From Streptomyces albus subsp. chlorinus (GTDB lineage Bacteria > Actinomycetota > Actinomycetes > Streptomycetales > Streptomycetaceae): 36,776 bases of DNA. The stretch spans positions 1,368,547 to 1,405,322 of the forward strand of contig NZ_VJOK01000001.1 in assembly GCF_013302895.1 (NCBI RefSeq), read 5' to 3'. This document shows positions 8,501-16,354 of the stretch, piece by piece. Below the pieces are notes generated by a model that saw only the letters and a list, made by a program, of their open reading frames with translations, searched no databases and was not told the DNA's origin. The translations under genes were made by a program, and so were the position numbers. Positions within the stretch are counted from its first letter, which is position 1; the number at the start of each line of letters is the position of its first letter.

Positions 8501-9166
8501 GACGGCGTTGGTCAGCACGGGTGCGACGCCCTCCCGGGCCGCCAGGCCCAGCGTCCGGGCGGCCTCCCGCAGCGGGCCCGTACCGGTCACGGCCAGGCGG
8601 AGCGCGTCACCGTAGCGTTCGCGCCACCACGCGAGGAGGGTGGCGGCACGGTCGGGACGGCCGGCGGCCAGGGCGCGGCCGACGTCGGAGTCCGCGCCGA
8701 GCAGCACCGTGACCGCCTCGCCGCGGAGGGCTTCGCGGGGCAGCAGGGGCTTGTCGTGGCCGCTCGCGTGCGCCTCGGTGATCATCCGGCACAGCTCGGC
8801 CCAGCCGTGGGCGCCGTCCCGGGCGAGGAAGACGGCCCGCTGGGCCGATTCATCGACAAAGCTCCCGCCTCGGACCGGTGTGCGGCGCCGGACCCGGTCC
8901 GACCTCCCGTCCCGGCCCGGCCTCCCGCCGCGGTCCGGCTCCGCCGCCCCCTCCGCGACGGCCAGCTCGACCCCGTACACCGGCCGCACCCCGGCGCGCG
9001 CGCACGCCCTGGTGAAGCGGACGGCGCCCGCGACGGTGTCCCGGTCGGTCAGCGCGAGCGCCTCCATCCCGCGCTCGGCGGCCCGCTCGGCGAGGGTCTC
9101 GGGGTGCGAGGCGCCGTAGCGCGCGGAGAAGCCGGAGACGGCGTGCAGATGCGTGAAGCCCGGCAT
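5585..9166 (-). CDS. dnaE2: Error-prone DNA polymerase III alpha subunit DnaE2
   Basis: 1193 aa, the usual size of DnaE2/ImuC, a C-family polymerase that performs mutagenic translesion synthesis after DNA damage. It starts MPGFTHLHAVSGFSARYG, the N-terminal PHP domain. The palm carries ARGSGAGSFVNHLLG and PDIDIDVE with its catalytic aspartates; later come FRPGPVGADMVHPF and the SFGSYGFCKAHAVAFA finger region. A helix-hairpin-helix and an OB-fold lie in the last third, followed by a Pro/Gly-rich linker near the end. ATG 9166 has AGGAGG 8 nt upstream, and a GTG at 9175 would overlap that site. An SOS box lies 63 bp upstream, so LexA control is likely. It is co-translated with the ImuB-like gene, as in damage-inducible mutagenesis cassettes. 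Confidence 0.95.
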   Translation of the reverse strand: MPGFTHLHAVSGFSARYGASHPETLAERAAERGMEALALTDRDTVAGAVRFTRACARAGVRPVYGVELAVAEGAAEPDRGGRPGRDGRSDRVRRRTPVRGGSFVDESAQRAVFLARDGAHGWAELCRMITEAHASGHDKPLLPREALRGEAVTVLLGADSDVGRALAAGRPDRAATLLAWWRERYGDALRLAVTGTGPLREAARTLGLAAREGVAPVLTNAVRYADPAPATEVNVADVLDAARRLVPVDPRRGLDGGERWLKGPGEMAEAAGRIAEAAGYGPGTARRLLELTEETALACRVDPEEDLGIGRVHFPEPHLAGTGGRTAARALRSRCAAAMVTRRYDRDERRWRRLDEELAIIESLGYSSYFLTVARIVEDVRELGIRVAARGSGAGSFVNHLLGIAHADPVEHGLLMERFLSPRRAELPDIDIDVESARRLEVYRAIFERFGEERVATVAMPETYRVRHAIRDVGAALAMDPAEVDRLAKAFPHIRARDARAALAELPELRQVAREGYGDHFWDLVEALDGLPRGVAMHPCGVLLSDSSLRARTPVVPTSGEGFAMAQFDKDDVEDLGLLKLDVLGVRLQSAMAHAVAEVERATGERIDLDALPEGDPATYELIRASETLGCFQIESPGQRDLIGRLQPETFHDLVVDISLFRPGPVGADMVHPFIEARHGRRRIHHPHRDVAEPLAETYGVAIFHEQVIRILSRMTGCDRGRADEVRRVLKDDEQRPAAKLWFERAAARQGFRAEAIAHAWTIVESFGSYGFCKAHAVAFAVPTYQSAWLKAHRPAAFYAGILEHDPGMYPKRLLLADARRRGVPVLPLDVNRSSVSYRIELESESGVWGLRLALAEVQGISEADAARIEAGQPYDSLGDFWRRARPSRPVAERLAQVGALDAFAPGGNRRDLLLHIAELHRAQRAAGAREGQLALGEAPEADTPGPHTPGSGRAGRAVREADPVHLPDLDSGERLGAELEVLGMDTSRHLMADHVAFLRELGAHSARTLRSARHGETVLIAGAKAATQTPPLASGKRVIFTTLDDGTGLSDLAFFEDSHAACAHTVFHSWLLLVRGTVQRRGPRSLSVVGSAAWDLAELVELRRTGGLEAVAARLGASPGRRPGEEPTTDTGGPEEPAGPAGPGGPPEPGRTIEVAPGYRMHPWADLRPAGETAGSPKALRKMWHSSPGSAG

Positions 9167-9228
9167 CGCCCGCACCTCCTACCTCAGCCGCACCCCCCTC
9201 TGTCCCGGGCACCACAATAAACCAGCCA

Positions 9229-9244
9229 TCGAACCTTTATTCGA
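9229..9244 (-). promoter_or_regulatory. SOS (LexA) box upstream of dnaE2
   Basis: TCGAAC-CTTT-ATTCGA matches the actinobacterial LexA consensus TCGAAC-N4-GTTCGA at 11 of 12 positions. It lies 63 bp upstream of the dnaE2 start, where it could cover the promoter. This fits the known damage induction of dnaE2. Confidence 0.8.
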
Positions 9245-9285
9245 ATAGCGGTCGTGGGACGACGCCCGGCGGCCGAGGCCGCGGC

Positions 9286-9747
9286 TCACAGCTCCTTGCG
9301 GAAGACCACCCGGTCCAGCGACGGGCCGTCGTAGTCGGGCACGGGGTCGGAGGCGGTGAAGCCGAGCGCGGTGTGGAAGGCGATCGAGCGGGTGTTGACC
9401 GGCGAGGTGATGGCCTTCACCACGGTGCGGCCGTCCTCGCGGGCGCGGGCGAAGAAGCGCTCGTACAGGTCGCGGGCCAGACCGGAGCGGCGCAGGTGCG
9501 GGGCGACTCCGGAGAAGTGGATGTATGCCTGGCCGGATTCCGACGGTGACAGGAACCCGATCAGGAACCCGGCGAGCGCCCCGCCGGGTTCCTCGGCGAT
9601 CAGGCTGGTCGCATGGAAGTGGTCCAGGAAGACCCTGGTGAGGTCGCGCGACGCGGGCCGCCCCCACCAGTCGTCGACGACGGCGATCACGGTGTCGTAG
9701 TCCTCGGGGCGGGCGGGACGCACGGTACAGCGGGGGCCGGTACGCAT
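9286..9747 (-). CDS. GNAT-family N-acetyltransferase
   Basis: 153 aa, one GNAT domain. CTVRPARPEDYDTVIAVVDD is the typical first strand and helix. The acetyl-CoA site is in HFSGVAPHLRRSGLARDLYE (V-x-P-x-x-R-x-x-G-x-A variant). NTRSIAFHTALGFT is the last conserved helix and strand. It should transfer an acetyl group from acetyl-CoA to an amine; the acceptor cannot be read from sequence. The start has no clear Shine-Dalgarno site, and TAGCGT lies about 10 nt upstream, so a leaderless or short-leader transcript is possible. It is followed by dnaE2 on the same strand, but a 119-bp gap with the SOS box separates them. Confidence 0.85.
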   Translation of the reverse strand: MRTGPRCTVRPARPEDYDTVIAVVDDWWGRPASRDLTRVFLDHFHATSLIAEEPGGALAGFLIGFLSPSESGQAYIHFSGVAPHLRRSGLARDLYERFFARAREDGRTVVKAITSPVNTRSIAFHTALGFTASDPVPDYDGPSLDRVVFRKEL

Positions 9748-9865
9748 ACCGGGACGCTAACCATCCGGCGCCCCGCGCATACCCTGCCGCCGTGTCCCAT
9801 GGGCGGACCCGGATACGCCTCCCCGTCCTCTTCCGCCTCACCGTGCGGGGGTGTCGCCGCCTCAT

Positions 9866-9898
9866 GTGCGGGCACCCGCCCGGCTCCCGTGCGGGCAC
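9866..9898 (-). repeat. Direct repeat / possible terminator after the SDR gene
   Basis: GTGCGGGCAC occurs at 9866-9875 and again at 9889-9898, just past the SDR stop in the 160-bp gap before the GNAT gene. The unit is itself nearly palindromic, and flanking CATGTG/CACATG could close a larger, imperfect hairpin. It may end SDR transcription. Confidence 0.35.
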
Positions 9899-9907
9899 CG
9901 GCCCGCC

Positions 9908-10672
9908 TCACATGTGGGTGCCGCCGTCGATGCGCAGTTCCGTGCCGGTGATGAAGGCGCCGTCGTCGGAGGCGAGCATGGCGATGGCGCCGGCGACGGT
10001 CTCCGGCCCGGCGAAGCCCTCCCCGAGAGCGGGGGACAGCTTGGCGAGCAGGCTGTAGTCGGTGTCCTCGGGCAGTCCGGGGTTGTGGGTCATCCCGGAG
10101 GCGATGGACCCCGGCGCGACGCAGACGGCCCGCAGCCCCCGCTTGCTGTACTCGGACGCGATGGCGTGCGTGAAGGACTGGATTCCGCCCTTGGTCGCGG
10201 CGTACGCGGCCATGTAGGGGTGCGCGAAGCCCGCCGAGGTCGAGCTGAAGTTGACGACGACCCCCTTGCCGGTGGCCAGCAGCGCGGGCAGCGCCTGCCG
10301 GGTCACCAGGAAGGTGCCGGTGAGGTTGACGCCGATGATCCGGTTCCAGAACTCCAGGGTCATCGTCTCGGTGTGCCGCGAGTCGAGGATGCCGGCGGCG
10401 TTGACCAGGACGTCCAGTCCGCCGAGCCCCTCGATGGCGCCGCCGATGCCTCCGCGTACGGAGTCCTCGTCGGAGATGTCGGCGGTGACGGCGGTCAGGC
10501 GGCTCTCCGTCCCGGCCTCCGCCGCCAGGGCGCGGGTCTTCTCCAGCCCGGCCGCGGAGATGTCGGCGGCGGCGACGGTGCCGCCCTCCTCCAGCACGCG
10601 CAGCACGGTGGCCCGGCCGATCCCGGAGCCCGCGCCGGTGATGAGGACCGTGCGGCCGTCGAAGCGGTTCAT
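9908..10672 (-). CDS. Short-chain dehydrogenase/reductase
   Basis: 254 aa, classical SDR. It shows the cofactor motif TGAGSGIG (residues 11-18), NAAG, the catalytic Ser in VNFSSTS and the catalytic YAATK (Tyr-x-x-x-Lys), ending in TGTELRIDGGTHM. The acidic residue after strand 2 (AAADIS) points to NAD(H) rather than NADP(H). It likely oxidises or reduces a hydroxyl/keto group on a small molecule; the substrate is unknown. ATG 10672 has AAGGAG upstream; the longer reading frame has no support. It is divergent from a TetR regulator across 140 bp containing a palindrome, so the two probably form a repressor-target pair. Confidence 0.88.
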   Translation of the reverse strand: MNRFDGRTVLITGAGSGIGRATVLRVLEEGGTVAAADISAAGLEKTRALAAEAGTESRLTAVTADISDEDSVRGGIGGAIEGLGGLDVLVNAAGILDSRHTETMTLEFWNRIIGVNLTGTFLVTRQALPALLATGKGVVVNFSSTSAGFAHPYMAAYAATKGGIQSFTHAIASEYSKRGLRAVCVAPGSIASGMTHNPGLPEDTDYSLLAKLSPALGEGFAGPETVAGAIAMLASDDGAFITGTELRIDGGTHM

Positions 10673-10748
10673 GGCTGCTCCTTCTCCCTGTTCTCGCGGG
10701 CGCTTCCGCCCTGCACGGGAAGCACCCGCCTGCCACGGTACGCCCATG

Positions 10749-10763
10749 TGGCACAACGTGCCA
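10749..10763. promoter_or_regulatory. Operator-like palindrome between SDR and TetR genes
   Basis: TGGCAC-AAC-GTGCCA is a perfect 6-bp inverted repeat with partial symmetry beyond (ATG...TAA). It sits between the divergent SDR and TetR starts, the usual location of a TetR operator repressing both. Confidence 0.55.
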
Positions 10764-10812
10764 TAAAGGCGCAGCGTGTGCCCTCTCTCCCTCCCTGCCG
10801 TACGCTCTGGCC

Positions 10813-11469
10813 ATGACCACCCGCCCCGACGACGCCGCCCGCCCCTCCCTCACCGAGCGCCGCAAGGCCGAGACCGAACGGGAGATCGCCCGCCACGCCG
10901 CCGAGCTGTTCTCCGCGCACGGCGCGGCTGGGGTCACGGCGGAGGGCATCGCCCAGGCGGCGGGGGTCTCGCTGCGGACCTTCTACCGCTACTTCCGCAC
11001 CAAGGAGGAGGCGGTGACCCCACTGCTGACCGGCGGGGTGCACCAGTGGCTCGCCGAGCTGACGGCCGCCCCCGCCGAGCTGTCCGTGGCCGAGGCGCTG
11101 GAGCGGGCCGTCCGCGGCGCCCTCACCCCCCAGGGGCCGCACGCGGCGCTCCGGGCCGAGGCACTGGAGAGCACCCGGGGCCTGCTGCGCGTCGTCCCCG
11201 GCGACCCGGGCCTGCGCTCGGTGTGGCTGCGGGTGCACGCCGAGACGGAGGAGTCCCTGGTCCCGGCGCTGACGGAACTCGCCCGCCGGGACACGGACCC
11301 GCTGCAACTGCGGCTGACGGCCGCGGCGGCCAACACGGCCATGCGGATCGCGATGGAGACCTGGGCGGCGACCGACGCGGAGCCCGGCGACCCGGAGCGG
11401 GGTCCGGCCGCACTCGCCGTACGCTGTCTGCGGGGGCTGACCGCAGGACTGCGCACGCCCCGCGCGTAG
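10813..11469 (+). CDS. TetR-family transcriptional regulator
   Basis: 218 aa. Residues about 14-60 form the TetR helix-turn-helix: RKAETEREIARHAAELFSAH, then VTAEGIAQAAGVSLRTFYRY followed by FRTKEEAV. The C-terminal part is a helical ligand-binding domain with no recognisable specificity. The gene starts at ATG 10813, divergent from the SDR gene, with a 15-bp palindrome between. It is therefore likely a local repressor relieved by the SDR substrate or a related compound. A short leader (-10-like TACGCT about 8-13 nt upstream) suggests a leaderless or very short-leader mRNA. Confidence 0.88.
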   Translation: MTTRPDDAARPSLTERRKAETEREIARHAAELFSAHGAAGVTAEGIAQAAGVSLRTFYRYFRTKEEAVTPLLTGGVHQWLAELTAAPAELSVAEALERAVRGALTPQGPHAALRAEALESTRGLLRVVPGDPGLRSVWLRVHAETEESLVPALTELARRDTDPLQLRLTAAAANTAMRIAMETWAATDAEPGDPERGPAALAVRCLRGLTAGLRTPRA

Positions 11470-11590
11470 CCGCACCCACGCCGTGCCCGCCGGGGACGCC
11501 GGGGACGCCGGACTGTGACCGAAATCAAAGCACTGGCACCCCGTACCCGGCGCCGTGCAGGGTAGGGGCACGCGGGATACGGACAGACCA

Positions 11591-11634
11591 GTGCGGCCGC
11601 GCACGGAGGACCATCCGAGGGTCCACGGCCGCAC
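11591..11634 (+). promoter_or_regulatory. Nested hairpin in the asd leader
   Basis: The outer arms GTGCGGCCG (11591-11599) and CGGCCGCAC (11626-11634) pair perfectly. Inside, GGACC (11608-11612) pairs with GGTCC (11620-11624). The structure ends 10 nt before the asd Shine-Dalgarno sequence AAGGAG. It may control translation or transcription of asd, or be a terminator for a transcript entering from tetR. Confidence 0.4.
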
Positions 11635-11644
11635 GATCAGCTGA

Positions 11645-12682
<1,038 letters not shown>

Positions 12683-12718
12683 GCCGCGCGCCGGGCGGCG
12701 GCCCGGTCCCCGCGCACA

Positions 12719-12752
12719 CGGAACCCCCCGGACGAGCGTCCGGGGGGTTCCG
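12719..12752 (+). terminator. Strong terminator after asd
   Basis: A perfect 15-bp stem (12719-12733 with 12738-12752, centred on GAACCCCCCGGAC / GTCCGGGGGGTTC) closes a GAGC tetraloop, 37 bp after the asd stop. Confidence 0.9.
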
Positions 12753-12853
12753 CTGTGGGGGGTGCCGGGTCCACCGCCGGGGTGGACCCCCAGGATCCCG
12801 CGGGGACGGCCCGCGGCCAAAGCCGGCCGCCCGGCGCGCCGGCCAGGCGGGCC

Positions 12854-13930
12854 TCAGCCGATCTTGGCGCCCAGGGCGTCGAGGGCGGCGGGCACCGGCT
12901 GGAAGTAGGTCTCGCCACCGGAGGAGCAGTCACCGCTGCCGCCGGAGGTGAGGCCGAGCGCCTTGTCGTCCGCGAAGAGCGAGCCGCCGCTGTCGCCGGG
13001 CTCGGCGCAGACGTCGGTCTGGATCAGCCCGTCCACGGTGCCCTCGGGGTAGGTGACGGAGGCGTCCAGCGCCTTGACCGTGCCGTCGTGGACCTGGGTG
13101 GTGCTGCCGCTGCGGGTGACCTTCTGGCCGACCTGGGCCTCACCGGCGCCGGAGATGGCCTGGGCGCTGCCGTTGTAGAGGTTGACCTCGCTGGGGTGGT
13201 CCACCTCGCCGGTGTAGGTGGCGATGCCGTAGTCGTTGCCCGGGAACTTGCCGTCGCCGCTCTTGGCGATCTCCTGGCCGCCCTGGCTGTCGGACCAGGA
13301 GGAGATCGCGGTGGTGCAGTGGCCGGCGGTCAGGAAGCCGGGCTTGCCGTCCGCGGTGGTGACGTTGAAGCCGAGCGAGCAGCGGCCGCCGTCGCCCCAG
13401 ATGGCGTCGCCGCCGGCGATCCTGGTGGTGAACTCGCCGTTGGTGCGCTTCAGTTCGGCCTTGCCGCCCTGCGCCTCGACGGCCTTGCGCAGCTCGGCGA
13501 GCTTGGCGCCCTTGACCGTCTTGTCGGCGGTGACGACGACCTTGTTGGTCCGTACGTCCACCGCGCGGGCGGTGCCGGGGATGTTCTTCTTCGTGAGGGA
13601 GTTCTTGACGGAGTCGAGCTGGGCCAGCGTGTGCTCGACGACCCGGGCCCGGGCCCCGGCGGCCTCGGCCTTCTCCTTGGCCGCGCCGTTCGTGACGTTC
13701 ACGACGAGCTGCCTGGCCTTGGCGTCGTAGTAGGAGCCCGCGTGGCCCTTGATGTCCTTGGTGAGCTTGGTGGCGAGTTCACCCGCCGACGCGGCGGAGA
13801 GCGTCTTCGCCGTGGGGGCGTCCTGGGAGGCGTTGGCCGCGGTGGCCGTCAGCGTCCCGGCGGCGAGTGCGGCGACGGCCGCCCCCGCGAGGACGAGGCG
13901 GCGCTTGGGTACGCGTCGGTGCTGTGACAA
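12854..13930 (-). CDS. Secreted streptogrisin-type serine protease with long propeptide
   Basis: 358 aa from a TTG start at 13930, chosen because GGAGG lies 7 nt upstream and it opens a signal peptide (SQHRRVPKRR, then a hydrophobic core, then ANASQ near 33-36). Residues about 36-170 are the alpha-lytic/streptogrisin propeptide that folds the enzyme. The mature domain probably begins at IAGGDAIWGD (171). The triad is His204 (TAGHC), Asp233 (GNDYG) and Ser314 (EPGDSGGS); cysteines 184/205 and 308/335 form the two usual disulfides. No chitin-binding tail is present. The long propeptide is more like streptogrisin C/D than A/B. A hairpin lies just before the ribosome site. It shares strand and orientation with the streptogrisin B gene 460 bp upstream, probably an old duplication. 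Confidence 0.9.
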   Translation of the reverse strand: MSQHRRVPKRRLVLAGAAVAALAAGTLTATAANASQDAPTAKTLSAASAGELATKLTKDIKGHAGSYYDAKARQLVVNVTNGAAKEKAEAAGARARVVEHTLAQLDSVKNSLTKKNIPGTARAVDVRTNKVVVTADKTVKGAKLAELRKAVEAQGGKAELKRTNGEFTTRIAGGDAIWGDGGRCSLGFNVTTADGKPGFLTAGHCTTAISSWSDSQGGQEIAKSGDGKFPGNDYGIATYTGEVDHPSEVNLYNGSAQAISGAGEAQVGQKVTRSGSTTQVHDGTVKALDASVTYPEGTVDGLIQTDVCAEPGDSGGSLFADDKALGLTSGGSGDCSSGGETYFQPVPAALDALGAKIG

Positions 13931-13952
13931 CGTGGAACCTCCAGTGGGGGGT

Positions 13953-13979
13953 TGGGGCGTCCGAGGATCGGACGCCCCA
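13953..13979 (-). promoter_or_regulatory. Leader hairpin immediately upstream of the protease ribosome site
   Basis: GGGGCGTCCGA (13954-13964) and TCGGACGCCCC (13968-13978) are perfect inverted arms around GGA, with one more T-A pair outside. The 12-bp stem ends 10 nt before the GGAGG of the protease gene. It may be an mRNA-stabilising or translation-controlling stem, or a protein operator. Confidence 0.5.
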
Positions 13980-14157
13980 GGAGGAAGTACGGACACGGGC
14001 CTCTTACCCATCAAGAAGTCGCGTCCATGCCAACTTGTGGCGCCGAGTATTGCGAGCCGCCGAACCCCGCACAAGGTTCAGATCACGTCAGCCGACCGGA
14101 AGTTCGGTCGCGCTGTCAAGGTGCCGAACGTCCCTTCGTGTCCCCGACGTCCGCCCG

Positions 14158-14190
14158 GGCGAACACCCGCCGCGACGCCGCGTGTTCGCC
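14158..14190. terminator. Second hairpin in the protease intergenic region
   Basis: GGCGAACAC (14158-14166) pairs perfectly with GTGTTCGCC (14182-14190) around 15 nt. It lies in the 461-bp gap between the two protease genes, upstream of the streptogrisin C/D-like gene. It may back up termination of sprB transcription or be an operator. The rest of this gap, apart from the hairpins listed, shows no gene. Confidence 0.45.
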
Positions 14191-14317
14191 AGGTGAGGAG
14201 TAGACCTGACCGGTAATCGCCCCCGCGCGACCGGATTTCGGGTGCACTCCTTCACCGGCCGTCCACGGGATCCTCCAAAGGAGCAGAAGGCGCACAAGGG
14301 GCGTGCGCGGACACGCA

Positions 14318-14356
14318 TGTGCCCGTGCACGCACCCAGGGGGCATGCACGGGCACA
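14318..14356 (-). terminator. Terminator downstream of sprB
   Basis: TGTGCCCGTGCA (14318-14329) pairs perfectly with TGCACGGGCACA (14345-14356), a 12-bp stem with a 15-nt loop, 36 bp past the sprB stop on the minus strand. Confidence 0.75.
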
Positions 14357-14391
14357 CGTCAGTGGGGCTCAGTGGGGCGTACCGGGTGGCG

Positions 14392-15306
14392 TCAGTAGAC
14401 GCTCACTCCGTACGCGCTGAGCGCTTCGCGCACCGGCTGGAAGAAGGTGGTGCCGCCGCTGCTGCAGTTGCCGCTGCCGCCGGAGGTGAGGCCGAGCGCG
14501 GTACCGCCCGAGTAGAGGGGGCCGCCGCTGTCGCCCGGCTCCGCGCACACGGTGGTCTGGATCAGACCCGAGACGATGTCGCCGCCGCCGTAGTTGACCG
14601 TGGCGTTGAGGCCGGTGACCTGGCCGCTGTGGATACCGGTGGTGCTGCCGCGCCGGGTCACGCTCTGGCCGACGCGCGCGTCACCCGCACCGGTGATGTC
14701 GACACTGCCGACGGTGCCGGGGTGGGAGACGCCGGTGTTGCTGTAGCGCACGAGCCCGTAGTCGTTGCCGGGGAAGCTGGAGCCGGCGGTGGGGCCGATC
14801 AGGGTGGTGCGGCTGGAGTTGGTGTGCCAGTTCCCGCCGAGTTCGGTGCAGTGCCCGGCGGTCAGCAGGTAGTAGGTGCTGCCGCTGCGGACGTTGAAGC
14901 CCGCCGAGCAGCGGGCGGACCCCGTGTAGATGGCGTCCCCGCCCGAAAGGTACTTCTTGAACGTGCCCTTGACGCGCCGGATCTCCAGGGCGCCCGCGTT
15001 CTTGCCCGCGGCCTGCTCGATCCGGGCCAGTTCGGCACCCGAGACGCGGCTGTCGGCGGACACGACGAGCTTGCCGCTCTCCTTGTCGACGTGCCAGGCG
15101 GTACCGGCCACGTCCGCGTCGAGCACGGCGTCGCTCGCCGCGCCGAGCTGGGTCGCCGAGTAGGTGTGGGGGGACGGAGCTTCGGCGGAGGCCGTGGCCG
15201 GCGCGATGAGCGCCCCGGCCGCCGCCATGCCCGACGCGAGGGCGATCAGCCTGGTGCGTCTGCGGCGTGCCATGCTGTCGCCGGCTGTGGTGCGCTTGAT
15301 CCTCAC
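14392..15306 (-). CDS. sprB: Streptogrisin B-like secreted serine protease
   Basis: 304 aa, matching the length and layout of S. griseus protease B. The GTG start at 15306 has GGAGG 4-5 nt upstream and gives MRIKRT, the same opening I recall for streptogrisin B. A twin-basic leader (MARRRRTR) with a hydrophobic core and an ATASA-type cleavage near 40 forms the signal peptide. A propeptide of about 78 residues follows. The mature chain probably starts at [10 protein letters not shown] (120); the homologue has Ile there. The triad is His152 (TAGHC), Asp182 (GNDYG) and Ser260 (EPGDSGGP); disulfide cysteines are 133/153 and 254/281. It ends [10 protein letters not shown] as streptogrisin B does. 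It is a chymotrypsin-like extracellular protease for nutrient scavenging, usually expressed with development. Confidence 0.95.
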   Translation of the reverse strand: MRIKRTTAGDSMARRRRTRLIALASGMAAAGALIAPATASAEAPSPHTYSATQLGAASDAVLDADVAGTAWHVDKESGKLVVSADSRVSGAELARIEQAAGKNAGALEIRRVKGTFKKYLSGGDAIYTGSARCSAGFNVRSGSTYYLLTAGHCTELGGNWHTNSSRTTLIGPTAGSSFPGNDYGLVRYSNTGVSHPGTVGSVDITGAGDARVGQSVTRRGSTTGIHSGQVTGLNATVNYGGGDIVSGLIQTTVCAEPGDSGGPLYSGGTALGLTSGGSGNCSSGGTTFFQPVREALSAYGVSVY

Positions 15307-15805
15307 TTTTCCTCCCGTTCAGGGAAATCAAAGCGTGCTCCTGACAAACGCTGCATGGAGTATTCGCAGTGATTTTCCGGTCCGGCAAGGGCGTCTTTCG
15401 GTCTCCCTGGGTCCGGTTCGGCGCCCGGGGCTCCGCCACGCGGAGCCGGAACCCCTGCCGCGCACGCCGTTTGACCCGGACCGGAACGGGGAGGAGAAGG
15501 ACCTGGTCACCACCTGGGTCAATCCGGGTGCGTGCGGGGACAGTCGCTCGCTCGGAGGTCCCTGACAGCCGTACCATTCGACTGGTAACGGGACAATGCG
15601 GGCCCTCTCGCGGACCGTCACCGGTCGGGCAGCACAAGGACCCTGATCGGTCGCCAGGTGTTCTGCACCAGAACCGTCACGAAAAACGGGCGGGAAGGGT
15701 ATCCGCTTGGCGCATCATCAGCATCATGGACGACCATAGGGGTTGCGGACCCGCGGCGGAGCGCTGAGAACAGGTGGGACACCGCGCAGAGGAAAGGAGG
15801 CGTCC
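15307..15805. other. Non-coding divergent region between sprB and the SepF-like gene
   Basis: 499 bp with no gene I can support. It must hold the promoters of both neighbours. Two operator-like inverted repeats stand out: TACCA-TTCGAC-TGGTA at 15572-15587 and GTTCTG-CAC-CAGAAC at 15660-15674. I could not fix -35/-10 pairs with confidence. Confidence 0.5.
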
Positions 15806-16264
15806 ATGGGATCGGTGCGCAAGGCGAGTGCCTGGCTGGGCCTCGTCGACGACAGCGAGATGCGTTACTACGACTATGCCGACGGGGACGACGGCCCGGC
15901 CGGGGGCCCGGAACCCGGGGACGCCGCACGCGAGGCGTGGGTCACCGACCCCAGGGTCCGGGTCACCGCCGAGACCGCGCAGGACCAGGGCACCAAGATC
16001 GCGACGGTCAGCCCGGACTGCTTCCGGGACGCCCGCGGCATCGGCGAACTCTTCCGGGACGGGGTGCCGGTGATCGTGAACCTCACCGCCATGGACCCCG
16101 CCGACGCCAAGCGCGTCGTCGACTTCGCCGCCGGGCTGACCTTCGGGCTGCGCGGCTCCATCGAGCGCGTCGCCAACCGGGTCTTCCTGCTGACGCCCCC
16201 CGACTACAAGGTCGTCACCAACGAGGAACGCCGCGAGCCCGGCGGCTTCTTCAACCAGAGCTGA
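15806..16264 (+). CDS. sflA: SepF-like cell-division protein
   Basis: 152 aa. The N-terminal [18 protein letters not shown] resembles the membrane-binding amphipathic helix of SepF (MRKM..YLGLVED). An acidic/Gly/Pro linker follows (about 19-55). Residues 63-138 are the SepF core, with [49 protein letters not shown] and [15 protein letters not shown]. SepF anchors FtsZ rings to the membrane. Streptomyces has SepF plus SepF-like paralogues, and the gene beside an acyl-CoA dehydrogenase near dnaE2 corresponds, from memory, to sflA (SCO1749), so I use that symbol with reserve. The true sepF sits in the ftsZ cluster, which is not here. ATG 15806 has AAAGGAGG 5 nt upstream, an excellent site. Confidence 0.85.
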   Translation: MGSVRKASAWLGLVDDSEMRYYDYADGDDGPAGGPEPGDAAREAWVTDPRVRVTAETAQDQGTKIATVSPDCFRDARGIGELFRDGVPVIVNLTAMDPADAKRVVDFAAGLTFGLRGSIERVANRVFLLTPPDYKVVTNEERREPGGFFNQS

Positions 16265-16266
16265 CC

Positions 16267-16302
16267 CCCCTCCACCCGCCCTCTGAGGGGCGGGTGGAGG
16301 GG
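16267..16302. terminator. Bidirectional terminator between sflA and acyl-CoA dehydrogenase
   Basis: CCCCTCCACCCGCCC (16267-16281) pairs perfectly over 15 bp with GGGCGGGTGGAGGGG (16288-16302) around a 6-nt loop, 2 bp after the sflA stop. It serves both convergent genes. Confidence 0.9.
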
Positions 16303-16354
16303 AGACGGCGGCCCACGAGGCGGCTGCCGGAGCGCGGGCGCGGGGCCCCACCCC

